A stretch of DNA of 64,000 nucleotides from Tremella fuciformis. Taxonomy: Eukaryota > Basidiomycota > Tremellomycetes > Tremellales > Tremellaceae. Positions 33,023 to 45,126 of the stretch are shown here, piece after piece (within the stretch, counting starts at the first letter, position 1; every line of letters begins with the position of its first letter). The DNA lies in the NCBI GenBank assembly GCA_032768795.1, contig CP136490.1, positions 6,820,001 to 6,884,000 of the forward strand, written 5' to 3'. The translations under genes and the position numbers were made by a program. The notes under the pieces were generated by a model. The model had not been told where the DNA came from and did no database searches. It was given only the letters and a program-made list of their open reading frames with translations.

Positions 33023-36000
33023 CTATATTCCGGCTACCTTGGTGTAGGCGGCAGGCTTGAACCGCTGATGAGCGGCTTTGATGACGTACAACGGTAGACT
33101 CGAGACGGCAACGATGATGGCGACTTTGTAGACAAAGCCGACGGACAGCACAAAGCTGAGGTCTGAGGTCAGCGGCATGCTTCTCGGGAACCAGGCAAGC
33201 AAGACTGTCACACTCACCAAAGTATGCAGGAAGCACAGCCATCGATCCGAAGTATACCGCTGCAGTCCCTATCTCGCTCAATACCATGTAGCTGTGCCAA
33301 GTCGTGATTTCCAGGGCCACCATGATGAGCTCGTTGATGACCAATGCCGTATACGAGATTGCAACGATATGCAGGAACTCGGATTCGAAGAGCAGGAAGG
33401 AGAGGAGCATGATGATACCGCCTGCGTGGTCAGCTCGGTCCCTCGGAGGTATACCGCGGGCTAATCTTGATACACCGAGATGGTAAGCCAGGTGAAGAAA
33501 GTCTTGTATGAAAGGGAGCGGCCCTTCGTCAACTCTTTGTACAATTCGGGGTAGAGCAGCGCGAGATCTTCGTTGACGTCCCGATCTAGGACCAGGGAAA
33601 AGACCGGTGCCATGGTATACAACGTGGCATATCCGACTTGCAGCCAGCCCTGGTACAGAGCAATGGCTGAAATTCAGCATGCGCTCGTGCACTATTATCA
33701 GAACTCACGGGCAAAGAAGAAGATGGAGCTGAAGACGGCTTGTATCACAGCAATGATAAGGCCTCGGTGGATGACAAACTGGCTCAACTTGGCAGAGCGC
33801 TTGTACGAGTTGCGCCCATGCCACAGAAGCAGCTTGGTCAGATAAGAGAACTGGTTGATCGAGAAGTCGGCGGCTAGGGAAGCTTGTTTGCCCTCCTTGC
33901 CGACGATACCGACCCCGACATCGGCGGCCTGGATCATCGAGACGTCATTGCCACCGTCGCCGATACAGCATACGGTCTTCTTAGTGAAGGAGCGGATGAG
34001 CCGTGCTACATCGGCTTTTTGTGTCGGCGAACAACGACAAGCGACGACAGCTGGCAATTGCGTGGCAAGTATGACGAATTCTGTCCGGAAACGATCAAGA
34101 CAGAGCTGGACGTCAGCTGTGGTCAGTAGATTCTCAGCATACCTGAAGCGATTCTCCGTCAATGACAAGACAACAATCGCCTTTGGCCGAGAGAAAGTCG
34201 AGCATGTCGCGGGCTTCGTCTAAGGTCTTCACTGTATGATCAGCTAAGCCGAACGACTGGTGAGGGCCAACTCACGTTTCGCAACTTGATGGATGTACTG
34301 ATTCCGTGCCACCAATTTGCTCGAAACGGCGATGTTCGTCGCCGTTTCAATCTTGTCTCCGGTCAACATCCAGATCTTGAGTCCGGCATTCCTCAACAGC
34401 TCCAAGGTGGACTTGACATCCTCCTGCAATTTGTCCTCCACTCCGGTCAAGGCAAGCAGTTCGAGCTCAACTTCCAAGCACTCGCTGACCACTCTTTGCA
34501 ACGCTTGCGGTCGATCTTCACCGGTCACAAGCTGGGCCGCCCGATACCGCTTGTCGAAATCCGCGTAGGCTTCGTCCGACAGTCGCTTGCGTCCGAGCAC
34601 GAGAGTACGAAGTCCTTCGCGAGCCATATTGCCGCATTCCTCATCGAGCCAATCGTTCTTCTGCACGATCTTCGACATGATGACATCCGCCCCTTTCTGG
34701 ACGAAAGTGGTTTGACCCGAGGAGCGATCTCGCACGATGATACCCATACGCTTGGACTCTGAGGTGAACGGGAAGACGGCCAGGATGTCAAAGGTGAGTG
34801 TATGGCCGGATGATGACAGTAAAGTCATACTTGTCCGGTCCCGAGCGGTGAGGGTGAGTCCGACCGACTCTGTCCACTTGACGATTGCCACTTCGTCTGG
34901 CGAGGAAGCTTGATAGGTGACGGTTCCATCGTCGTTTGTCACCGGAGTAACATTATGACAGGTCGCCAGAGCGATAACGGCGTCCCTCACTCGAGAAGTC
35001 ATATCCCTTCGACCTCGTGTGATACCTGCACTCATGGAACCTTTCCGACGGGGATCTCCGAGAGTCAGTCATACGCATACGACACCGGTCAATGCTCACC
35101 GTCCTCGACGTTACCAAAGGTCGATGCCAAGAGATGAGCAACTTCGTCCATCGAGTCGAAGCCAAAAACCGCTGTGCCCATATGTAGCTTCTTGAGCTCC
35201 ATTTCTGACACGTCAGCTCCTGGATTAGCTGTGAGGCTGAGCGTACCATTGCGGGTCAGAGTGCCTGTCTTGTCCGAGAGGAGGTATTCGACCCGACCCA
35301 ACTCCTCCGGCAGTGTGCTGGTGCGAACAATTGTTTCTGGTATTTCTGAATCTGTTTGTATCTGATGTGCGTAGACCGTTTTGCCCATGTCCAGGTTGAC
35401 TCTCAAGCTGGCACGTCAGCTGATCGCGCTCAAACAGTGTACAGGAACTGACCTGATCGGGATTATGGACGAGAACAAGATGAGGAAACGGAACACGTAG
35501 ATATACCATCGACCACGAAAGCCATTCAAGGCGACGAGGAAAACGGAAAGAGCAAAGGTGACGGTACACAAGATTTTGGCCATCTTGTTTACCTCCTCCT
35601 CCAGCGTACCCATTTTTGTCTCAGGCTCGCTGGTATTCATGACCGCCCTGGTCTCCTTTCCGGTGTACGTGATCAAGCCGACGGCGGAACCAGCGGCCAG
35701 GACAGTGTTCGCCCAGAGCACATTTTCAACCGAGAGGGGGATGGAGCTCTCTGTCTGTGGACCGGGCAGAAGCGAGCGCAATGTCAGAACTCCATAGAAG
35801 GTGTGAATGTCTTTGATCGGGGGATCAGCTGTACGATCAGTTTTGATGCTGACCAAAGACAGAACTGACCGTAGAGACTGCCCTCAATCGCGCCCACTCC
35901 CGCTTCGCCGAGCTTCTGCGTATCACCGACAGCCACCTTTAACTTCCAGTCCGTCTCTCCATCCAGCTGATCCGTGCGGATGAAGCATGTTCCATCTTCT

Positions 36001-36928
36001 TCACTAGTGGTGAGGAGGACCATGTCTGCCGGCACGCGCTGGTTCTTCTCGAGAAGAACCATATCTCCAACTTTAAGGCTCGAGGATGGTGTCGCCCTTG
36101 TTTGGGGACGAGGCAGATGGCCATCTTGGGGATCGACTGAGGGCGGTGCTTGAGGTAAGAGAACCAAGTAGCGGGTCGAGTTGGCTTCGCGGTCGCGCAA
36201 ATATCGGCAGTAGTCATCGTATGCTTCTTTCCCCATGGTAACGGCCAAGACGAACGCGAGGGGTGCGACATAGGTGACGATGTACCCTAAGCGATGAGCA
36301 ATGTCATGGAACTTATGAGATGTAGCTTGCCGATTTTCAGTGCCGGGATGAACTGGCTGAGCGCAACAACTAAGAAGTAGAAGTTGAAGAAGAACTTGAA
36401 CTGCTCGTAGAAAACCAGCGGGAGAAAGGTGACAATGGAGTATTTCTGGTTGCGAACGAGATTGGGAGGATATGGAGATCGTGATGCTGTGAAGTGAGCG
36501 ATAGGACGGGGTTCAGAGATGGTAGTCCTGACATGAGGATCTCAGAGGTATCACTCGAGATTTGTCCCTCGCCTTGGGAGGCCTTGAAGCAGGCACACTG
36601 CCCCCGAAGTTGGCATCATTGTGCTGAACATGAACGCCAATCTGTGCAGGTCGAATAGGCTCACTTCAAACCCATCAGACCCCCCAATACCATCATCGCC
36701 GAGCTTGCTTGTACCCAAAAGGGCCTCGCCTTCGCCAGCCCCATCACTGAGCCTCTTCTTGCCCTTCCGGGAGTAGCCCAACCCACTGCCATTCAGTCGC
36801 CTGCTCGCCCCAGCCGAGGAGGTAGGGCTATCCGGGTCGTCCATCCTCGTAGAAGACAACGAGTTACGATACGACAGGGTCTGTAGGGGGAAGGCGTCGG
36901 TGCTCGACGTCCGGGAAGGTGCTGGCAT
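33023..36928 (-). CDS. NEO1: P4-type phospholipid-translocating ATPase, Neo1/ATP9-like
   Basis: A flippase of Golgi and endosomal membranes. About fourteen short introns interrupt a protein of about 1,050 residues. Landmarks in order: a disordered N-terminus (ATG 36928); [20 protein letters not shown] and [29 protein letters not shown]; the actuator region [20 protein letters not shown] with [12 protein letters not shown]; the phosphorylation motif [26 protein letters not shown] in the nucleotide domain; [15 protein letters not shown]; and [20 protein letters not shown]. The C-terminal helices end [14 protein letters not shown]. The subfamily call rests on the compact N- and C-terminal regions and on KEAYDDY...REANST, which is Neo1/ATP9-like rather than Drs2-like. 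Divergent from the LEU5-type carrier. Confidence 0.92.
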
Positions 36929-37206
36929 TGAGCCGGCTCATGTAACCTCGCCCATGGACCTGCCGTCTCGCTGTTGTAGAGCTGAATGCTGAACGCCCTG
37001 CTCAACTACACGTCGAAGGCCTCGGAGCCGGTTCTGGTGGGAGCGGTGATCGCCGCCCGGATGACGGCTGTAGAGATAACTTGTGCCGGATTGGCTTGCC
37101 CAAACTTTGCTTTCATGTCTGTCATTGCCGCCATGTCCCGTCATTAGTCGTAAGCCCACGCGCTGTAGGACGATCGACCAGCTCTTCCGAGCTCTTCGAA
37201 TCCAGA

Positions 37207-38509
37207 ATGGATCGCAAAGGCAAGGGGCGCGAGATTCCCCTCTCGCCGGAAGAAGATGTTCAATTGGCCCACGTCGGCCTCGATGACAATCACGGCGAGG
37301 GACCGTCCAGAACGTCATGGTGGCGGCAAAGTAGGGAGCGTGCAAAGGACAAGAAGAGCTGGGACTACAGTGAGCTGCGAAACTGTGGGTCAGTGAAGGG
37401 AAGTTGACGATAAGTCCTTAGCTCCGGGGTCTGCGGCGGTGTTGCGGGCTCTGTCGTGGGTCTTCGGCACCGAGCACTCTTGCGGGGTAGCTGACGCGGC
37501 AGGCAAAGACTGCCATTGCACCGTTAGATCGGGTCAAGATTCTCTTCCAAACTTCGAATGCCGAGTTTAGACAATACGCCGGCACTCCGTTGGGTCTGCT
37601 ACATGCCACAGCGAAGATCTATCGCAGCGACGGGATATGGGGGTTGTTTAGAGGACATTCAGCTACGCTGTTACGTGTCTTTCCATATGCGGGAGTGAAA
37701 TTCATGGCATACGATGCTATAGAGCATGTGAGTACATGCGCGCGAATTCTGTTGTGTCGGTGCTAACTGCAGGTATTGATACCTACGCCAGATAAACGGA
37801 CGCCGTTTCGTTTCTTTGTGGCAGGTGCTGCGTCTGGTAAGCGTGAATGGCCTGTCATGCGTAGCGGGAAGCTGAAGAGAAGGTGTGACATCGGTTCTTG
37901 TAACATACCCTCTTGAGCTCCTCCGAGTCCGCCTAGCGTATCAGACCACTTCGGAACGCACATCACTGCGAAAGGCGATCCGGGTCATCTATCACGAAGC
38001 CGAGGTTGCCCGAGCATCACCAGCCAAATCGTCCATCTCTTCCTTTACGCGCTCGATACCATTATACCCATTCTATCGCGGCTTCAGCATCACCATTCTC
38101 GGCATGATCCCCTACGCTGGTGTCTCCTTCCTCACGTACGGCACACTCAAGCGTTACCTTCCGTCTTATGTCCCATACTTCCAGAGCCGGAGAACGGCGA
38201 CGGACCTAGCTTGCGGCGCTCTCGCGGGTCTCTGTGGCCAGACCGCGAGCTACCCATTCGAGATCGTGCGCCGAAGAATGCAGGTTGGCGGGGCAGGCGG
38301 TGGCAGCGGGATCAGCTGGAAAGATGCGGTCAAGAGCGTGTACTCTGCCAGAGGATGGAGGGGATTCTTTGTCGGGCTAAGCATTGGATATGTCAAGGTT
38401 GTGCCGATGAACGCGTGAGTCAGAGTTATGTCATTACAAACACGAGGATCTGATCGGCAGGATCTCGTTCGCGACTTGGCAAATCATGAAACGGGCATTG
38501 GAGATATAG
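37207..38509 (+). CDS. LEU5: Mitochondrial carrier, Leu5/SLC25A42-type (CoA import)
   Basis: Inner-membrane transporter; Leu5 is needed for coenzyme A accumulation in mitochondria. Three carrier repeats show their signatures: APLDRVKILFQTSNAEFRQY, TYPLELLRVRLAYQT and SYPFEIVRRRMQ. Other family pieces are IWGLFRGHSATLLRVFPYAG, PFYRGFSITILGMIPYAGVS and RGFFVGLSIGYVKVVPMNA. The last intron (GTGAGT...GGCAG) joins MNA to ISFATWQIMKRALEI. The first intron, 37389-37421, is only 33 nt with a GTCAGT donor. The second joins GGVAGSV to AKTAIAPLD. The hydrophilic N-terminus is basic. The ATG at 37207 is the first in frame; the stop is at 38507-38509. Confidence 0.92.
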
Positions 38510-38853
38510 CATTTGAATTGTACTGTACCCCTCAGCATCAGCATACATGCATGTCGCCCCGCATGGTCACAGCACCCCGCTCTGAGTATTGTTTCACAGC
38601 GATCCCGGGCGTAGTAGCGAAGGCTCTTCATGGACAGACTTGTCGTCAGGCTGAAAGGGCGTACGTAGGTCAGTGGTCGTCAAGCAGAAGAGGAGTCAGT
38701 CGGCCTGCCGGGCGGCTGGAGGTCTCAGCGTCGTCAAGACCGGTCGTAGTCAAGGTCATTGTAAAAACCATATAGATTCAGTCCTCACCACTCGTAACGC
38801 AGTCCCACAACACACTCCTATCAACCAACGAACCTTTTTACTTGAAACCAAGA
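38510..38853. other. Intergenic spacer
   Basis: About 340 bases holding the LEU5-type gene's 3' region and the promoter of the SANT/Myb-like gene. No gene was recognised. Confidence 0.35.
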
Positions 38854-39339
38854 ATGAAGCGCGCATCCTCGTCGAGCGACTCTTCCGACTCCGAGTCGAA
38901 GCCGTATCTCTCCCCGCCCAGCTCGCCGAGTCCCACCACGCCTCCGCCCAAGAAGAAGAGCAAAGCTGCTCCTTTTTCCAAGAAGAAAGCAGCCAAGGAG
39001 ACCGCAGGGGAGAAACCAGCCAAGACTGTATGTGCCCCTCGGCTTGTGAGCCGCTGTTGCGGTGTATGCTGAGACATGTAGCGCTGGACGCCTGAAGAAG
39101 ATGATATCCTGGTCGGGATGATCGAGGAGCTCGTCAAGGAGCATTTGTGGGCCAAAGTGCGGGCTGACGGGCGGCTGGTGCATCGCACAAACTACGGCTG
39201 TCAGTATCACGCCAATGTGAGCTCATCTTTTTTCTGGATCTTGAAGTTCCCGAGAGTGAAAGGGCTTATGAAAGATGTTGTTGAGGCAGGGAACGGGCAA
39301 GGGTCCTTCCACGCCAAGCAAGGGCAAGTGACGACCTAG
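38854..39339 (+). CDS. Small SANT/Myb-like protein
   Basis: The N-terminal half is Ser/Pro/Lys-rich with basic NLS-like clusters (PPPKKKSKAAPFSKKKAAK). After an intron (GTATGT donor, ACATGTAG acceptor) the second exon encodes RWTPEEDDILVGMIEELVKE and HLWAKVRADGRLVHRTNYGC. The spaced tryptophans, the PEED start and the closing QYHAN are the shape of a single Myb/SANT repeat with a short recognition helix. The frame then stays open to 39339 (VSSSFFWIL...); a further intron starting at the GTGAGC after HAN could replace that tail. Probably a chromatin or DNA-binding protein; targets unknown. Confidence 0.6.
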
Positions 39340-39452
39340 CTACATCTATACAGTGAGACGATATGCATCAGATGATCCTGCTACTCGAATCTCGCTGGGC
39401 CTACCAGCTCCATGCGACGCCGGTCCCTCGTGAAACTCGCCGAGCCTGCCTG

Positions 39453-41572
39453 CTAAACGTCCTTATCGCTTGCCGACCCAATGGCAAGCATATCCTCAAA
39501 GCTGAACATCCTTGCCGCGTGCCTTTGCGCACCCAGGGCCTCGTCTCCTTCCCTTACAGGCCGCACATCTGGGGCACTAGAGCGCCGATGGGCATCCTGC
39601 AGGGGACTCAGCAGCGGTCGCGGGCGCACGGTCCGCATATTCGTGGCCGTGGCCGTGGCGGCCGAGCTGCTTGAAGCTCCAAATGGGTCAAGCGTAGTGA
39701 ATAGCTCCGAAGCAGGGTGATGGATCGACAGGTTGCCGTGATCGGTGGTGGCTATGCCTTCCAGCGGGGCGGAGAGAAGTGAGAATGGCAGAGAGGGCCG
39801 GCGGTCGGTTGTGCCACCCATCGAAGAGAACGAATTTTGTCGTGAGACGGTAAGAGATGTGGGTGGCGGTGAGGGGATCCCGTCTCCCAGGCCTTTCAGG
39901 CCGTCATGCGTATAGAATGTAGGTGTGCCCGGTGTCATGGGCACGGAGGGTCGGCGCAAGAGCGATGAGGCGGAGGAGGGCTCTGAGGGTCGGCGAGAAT
40001 AGTCGTATGCGCCCATGCTGGGCATCGACATGAACGGTGCGGGCACGGGTTGCTTGACGTCAGACATTGTCTCGTCGTTGAGCCGCCTGCATTGACGTAC
40101 CCTATCTTCGTAGCGTCTTCTCCCTGCTGACTCTACAAGTTTATCGCGCAGTCCTTGCGTGCCCGTGGCGGTCCGACCACCGAATAAGGACCACCCAAGC
40201 CATTCTTGACTTCTTTGCCAGTGCTCAGGGAACGTCCTAGTTGTGCCAGGATCAGTCCACACAAATGGAGACCTGGTATAGTCCGTCACAACTATCTTTT
40301 CCTGCATTTGACCCAGCACGGCGGGTGAAGAAGCTCGACGATGAACTAGCGCGTCTCCTTGGACCTGCAGGACATGAGTGCGGGAGTGTTCCGACGGATG
40401 CGAGCATTCGGCTTGCAGGAGCGTCGGTAGTGTGATCGATTTGGACGAGTTCATGGGATTTGAAGGGCTAGAGAGGGAGAGAATGAGGGTGACAGTGTAG
40501 ATCTTGGGGAGCTTCGAGTCAGCCCACGCACGCTTCTTAGAGCTGACTCGCTGGTAGTATGGGCAAGTAGCAAAATGACGACGTGTGTTGATACTGGAAG
40601 AGGAGGAGTGCTGTGAGCTGAGAGGCGGTCACGGCGGCTCCTCCGTGGAACGTGACGAGCTTGCAGTCGGTCAACGTGGCCACTTCAAGGCAGGAAACTC
40701 ACCATGACCCGCGTCACCACCTCGCGCATCATGCCTCTCTCCGGCGCCAGCTTCTTCCTTGCCCACCACATCTCGCTGCACAGCGCAGAGGACAGTATGA
40801 CGTCCACTGCAGACGACACGGACAGGTAGATGAGCTCGGTTTCGCGGAACCTTAGCATGAGCCTATGCACTGGACTCAACGGGGTTTCACTTACGGGTAG
40901 GAGCGCTTGTCGCTCTGCAGCTCCCACAGTGCCCCGGTGCTCCACAACAGCCAGCCGCCGCCAGTACCACTAGCCACAGCGAGCATGACCATGAGCACCA
41001 TCACCAGGGCCGCACTGCGCGTGAAGACCGGTCGGGCGAGCCACGGCCACAGCATCTCGAGGGACGACACGAAGAGCAAGGAGCGGCGGAGAAGGAAGAG
41101 CTGTGTGATGGTGGCGGGGAACAAGCCAAGGAAGGGAGAGACGAAAAAGAGCACTGAGGGCTGGAGGAGAGCAGCGACGTTGGCGAACCCGTCGGCGAAC
41201 ATTTGCCATCCGCGCACCCAGTCGACTACCGTTTGTGCGAGGTTTGTCACGAGCGAGACGGCAACAAGGACGGTGCCGAGCTTGTGTGCGCCCCATCCTC
41301 CTGGCCTATCGGGGATCGAGGACAGGTAGTTGATGCTGAGGATGAGGACTATGCCCATTCCTCTCCGTCAGTTTCGAGCAAGTCCATGAGCGCCATCACC
41401 GACCGAGGCTCTGGAAGACAAAGCCGAGGAAGAATGGTCCAGCTAAGTGTCAGCCTGGTCGAATGCTCGGCCGTGGGGAACAGGGAAACGCGAGCGAGAG
41501 AGAGCACTCACTGAATCTCGCCACCGCCGCTGACGATAGCATCATCTGGCCCATGCTCTTATCCAGGTCCAT
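39453..41572 (-). CDS. Seven-helix-type fungal membrane protein resembling DUF6534, with a long Ser-rich tail
   Basis: The first exons read MDLDKSMGQMMLSS, then FTGPFFLGFVFQSLGMGIVL after two introns. Helices follow: LGTVLVAVSLVTNLAQTV, VAALLQPSVLFFVSPFLG, RSAALVMVLMVMLAVASG, then RETELIYLSVSSAVDVILSS with WWARKKL. The GPFFLGF start and the late AVDVxLS...RKKL segment match the basidiomycete DUF6534 pattern (function unknown). A further exon appears to read LTALLLFQYQHTSSF. The long frame 39453-40454 begins LPKIYTVTLILSLSS just upstream of its ATG at 40454, which looks like the last helix of the same protein, followed by a 300-residue Ser/Pro tail. The splice near 40500-40560 could not be put in phase, so two separate genes (39453-40454 and about 40560-41572) remain possible. 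Confidence 0.55.
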
Positions 41573-42799
41573 CCTGACCGCGCTCGTCGCTAGGAGTGAC
41601 TGTGCCGGGGTACAGTCTCACGTCCACAGCACAGAATGTTCAGTCTTTTCCGTCATTGGCCTACGAGAGGTTTCGGCGAGCAAAAAGCTTGAAGACCGAA
41701 CTTCGTGCCGCCTCCTCGTCCGCACTGCGGACGCTAGTGGGCTATGTGGTCGCGACCCGCTGATTCACGCGAGCCTGGATTGGGACGCGGTGGTACGTAC
41801 CATTTTTGTAGGTCACGCCTCGGTTACGCGAAATGCAATCGGTTGTCGCGAAGGAGAGTCTAGACTCCAAGTGGAATGATTGATCATGAATTCGGTTTGA
41901 CTTGCTGGTGTTCCGATAAACCACGGCCGAGGGTGCTGCATCATTTGGCGTTTGGCGTGATGGTGGAGCCCGACACGGTCCTTGCGCATCAAAGGTGTTG
42001 CAAGGGGACCTAGCGCGATCACGCCAGAATAGATGAGATTCTCGACGTCCGTGCTTGAGACACCGAGATGTTGTCAAGTCGGCCTCAGAGCTGTGAACCG
42101 ACGACATGCGACCGTTCGACCCATGTGGTCTGACCTCGGATGCAAAGTCAGCTGCTCCACGCACGGAGAGGTCACCGGTTCTTGAATCCGTGTGACTACC
42201 GCTTGAGATACGACGCGCTTGCGAGGCGAGCTGGCCTCACTTTGTCTGGGTATCTCTACATGCCCACCGAGGGTGCTGATTCCAGCAAGACTGCGGCTGA
42301 CCAGCTGATGAACCCTCCTTTGATGCTTTGACGTGGAGGAGAATGTGTGTCAGCGGTCTGTGTCGCTGTCGACAGCCCGACTTTGACTCGACAGGTCGAA
42401 GTGCTGACGACCTACCCCGCATAGTCCCACAATATGCAGGTCAAGTCCTCCAACATCCACCTATCTATGCTCCCAATGCAAGCCCATCGACTGGTCGGTC
42501 TTTGTCGGCTTTCGGGCCAAAGGCCGAGGATATCCGACGTGGCGTGGTCGGTTACGTTGTTAAGCGACCAGTTCACCACTTTGAGTCTTTGCAGTCATAA
42601 CTCGAGTAGATGGCGGCAAAGTGAACAGAGTTGTATAAAGTACAGTCGTATACATCTCAGTCGAGTCGACGTCACAAGCACGCAGTATTGACCTTCGTGG
42701 ACCAAGCATATAGCAAGAGCCATCGCTCCCCGACCCCGCGCCACACGCAACTCGGGTTCAGTTTCACTCTCGATCACATCTCTTGGCAGTTCCCACATC
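41573..42799. promoter_or_regulatory. Long upstream region of the isocitrate lyase gene
   Basis: About 1.2 kb without a supported gene. Open frames on either strand lack domains and conflict with one another. The length suits a strongly carbon-regulated promoter, as is known for isocitrate lyase. A TATAAA lies at 42634-42639. No other site could be identified with confidence. Confidence 0.4.
42634..42639 (+). promoter_or_regulatory. TATA box candidate of isocitrate lyase
   Basis: A consensus TATAAA lies 161 bases upstream of the ATG at 42800, a plausible distance for a fungal promoter with a leader. Confidence 0.4.
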
Positions 42800-44867
42800 A
42801 TGTCAGCTACCTCAGAACAGGCCCTCTTCGAGGCCGAAGTCCAGGCAGTCGAAGCCTTCTTCAAGGTACGCTCGTCAAGCAGAGCTACTCCCGGCCATAG
42901 GGGTTGCAGAACTCGTGATGACATGCTCATGTTCAGCTACCTCGCTTCGCCCGTACAACCCGCCCCTACTCTGCCGCAGATGTCGTATCGAAACGCGGCA
43001 CCCTCCCTATAACCTACCCCTCAGATGTCATGGCCAAAAAGCTGTACAAGATACTCGAGGCAAAGGCCAGAGGAGAAGGTGGTGGCTGCAGCATCACCTA
43101 TGGCGCGTATGTCTGTTCCTCAAGGTACAAATATGATGGCTGACCGCTCAGACTCGACCCCGTGCAGCTTACCCAGATGGCAAAGCACCTCGAGACCGTC
43201 TACGTGTCAGGATGGCAGAGCTCCTCCACCGCTTCGAGCTCTCTGGAGCCCGGTCCAGATCTTGCTGGTGAGCAATCGCTTCTGACACTGGTCGTTGACT
43301 AGAATCCGGTCTAATTCCAGACTACCCCTCCAATACTGTACCCAACAAAGTCGCGCAGCTGTTCATGGCACAACTGTTCCACGATCGTAAACAACGCTGG
43401 ACACGCACGCAAGCTCTGGCAAAAGGCTCTGGCGAGCTAGAGAAGCTGGGCAAACCGGTCGACTACTTGCGTCCCATCGTGGCAGACGCCGACACAGGGC
43501 ATGGCGGTATGTGTTGATCGAACAACGTCACAGCATCGACTGACAAGTCCAGGCTTGACCGCGGTGATGAAGTTGACCAAGATGATGGTCGAGTCAGGAG
43601 CAGCGGGGATTCACATCGAAGACCAAGCGCCGGGAACCAAGAAGTGCGGCCACATGGCAGGCAAGGTACATAGCTTCTTGACTCTTAGCGCATTTGGAAG
43701 CATGACACTGACCTCTGGCAGGTGCTAGTCCCTATATCCGAACACATCAATCGCCTCGTCTCCATGCGATTCCAGTGTGACATTATGGGCACCACCAACT
43801 TGGTTGTCGCACGGACCGATTCGGAGGCCGCGACCCTGATCACCTCAAATATCGACCCTCGGGATCACGCATTCATTCTGGGTTCGACCAATCCTTCACT
43901 ACTTCCCCTTGTTGACATCATGCTCGCCGCTGAGGTTGAGGGGAAGTCCGGTGCCGCCTTACAAGCGATCGAGGACAAATGGGTTCAAGACGCCAACCTG
44001 CGTTTATGGCCCCAGGTTCTCGCCGAAGCTCTCAAATCTCAAGGAGTCTCGGCCTCCAAAGTCAGCAGCTTCCTGGGCGATCTTCAGAGGAGACACGCTT
44101 CGCACGCTCTTGCTCTCCAGCTTGCAAAAGAGGCCGGGCTCAAAGAAGTGCCATACTGGTCTTGGGACTCTCCGCGGACACGCGAGGGCTACTACCGCTA
44201 CCAGGGCGGCACGCAGTGCGCCATCAACCGCGCTGTCGCGTTTGCGCCTTACGCGGACCTGTTATGGATGGAGACCAAGTCGCCTATCTACGCGCAGGCC
44301 AAGGAGTTCTCTGAAGGTGTTCGAGGCGCGCGTCCGGGTCAGTGGCTGGCCTACAACCTCAGTCCCAGTTTCAACTGGGATGCGGCGGGTCTTGGGGAGA
44401 AAGAGATGAAAGACTACGTCTGGGCGCTGGGAAATCTGGGCTTCGTATTCCAATTCATCACTGTCAGCTTCCTCCGATCCTTCGTAACCAAAGCTGATCG
44501 TTAGCTTGCCGGACTGCACTCAAACGCCTACATCAACGACCAGTTTGCCGCCGCTTTCGCCAAAGAGGGCATGAAGGCCTATGTCGAGCTTGTCCAGCGC
44601 AAAGAGCGGGAAATTGGCTGCGATGTTCTGACCCACCAGAAGGTGCGCTGACGCCGCGTGAAAAGAGGCTCGCTGACACCATCAGTGGTCCGGGGCAGAC
44701 TATGCTGACTCTATGATGATGACTGTCACTGGCGGGATGTGAGTTTTTCACGCCATTATTTGAGGAACAGTACTGATTGTAGCTCGTCAACAGCGGCAAT
44801 GGGCAAAGGTGTCACTGAGAGTCAATTCGTGGATGACAAGACCAAGAAGGCTCTGCATAGGTTGTAG
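42800..44867 (+). CDS. ICL1: Isocitrate lyase (glyoxylate cycle)
   Basis: Cleaves isocitrate to glyoxylate and succinate, allowing growth on acetate, fatty acids or ethanol; usually peroxisomal or cytosolic. The first intron joins EAFFK to [20 protein letters not shown]. Diagnostic blocks: [40 protein letters not shown] (catalytic KKCGH), [33 protein letters not shown] and [10 protein letters not shown]. Further exons encode [40 protein letters not shown] and [17 protein letters not shown]. The chain ends in KKALHRL with a stop at 44865-44867. Six or more short introns. The protein is full length for the eukaryotic enzyme. No SKL-type peroxisome signal is visible at the C-terminus. Confidence 0.96.
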
Positions 44868-45126
44868 CGCGGTAAATTCACAAGAGCGCGTTCCGTGTAA
44901 AGATTATGTGTTCGGACAATATGTTCGTAGCATGTGCATTCATGTTCTTGCGACTCTCGGCAGAGAGAGAGAGCTCCAATCCGCTAGCTGCACAACTTGC
45001 ATGTGTACAACATGCTCTAGCCTGGTCCGTGTAAAGTACATGATTCTACAGTGAGTCCTCCTGAGATACAGGTAGATGAGTCATGAGATCTCCCAATGTC
45101 AATGTCGACGTCGACGGTCGAAGAGA

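Noticed and set aside
34286..34762. 158-residue plus-strand frame within the NEO1-like gene
   Set aside because: Antisense to highly conserved P4-ATPase sequence.
41463..41879. 139-residue plus-strand frame upstream of isocitrate lyase
   Set aside because: Overlaps the 5' exons of the DUF6534-like gene in antisense and has no recognisable feature.
42177..42192. GGTTCTTGAATCC, recalling a tRNA T-arm
   Set aside because: Spacing of the loop is wrong and no matching D-arm, anticodon arm or acceptor stem is present.
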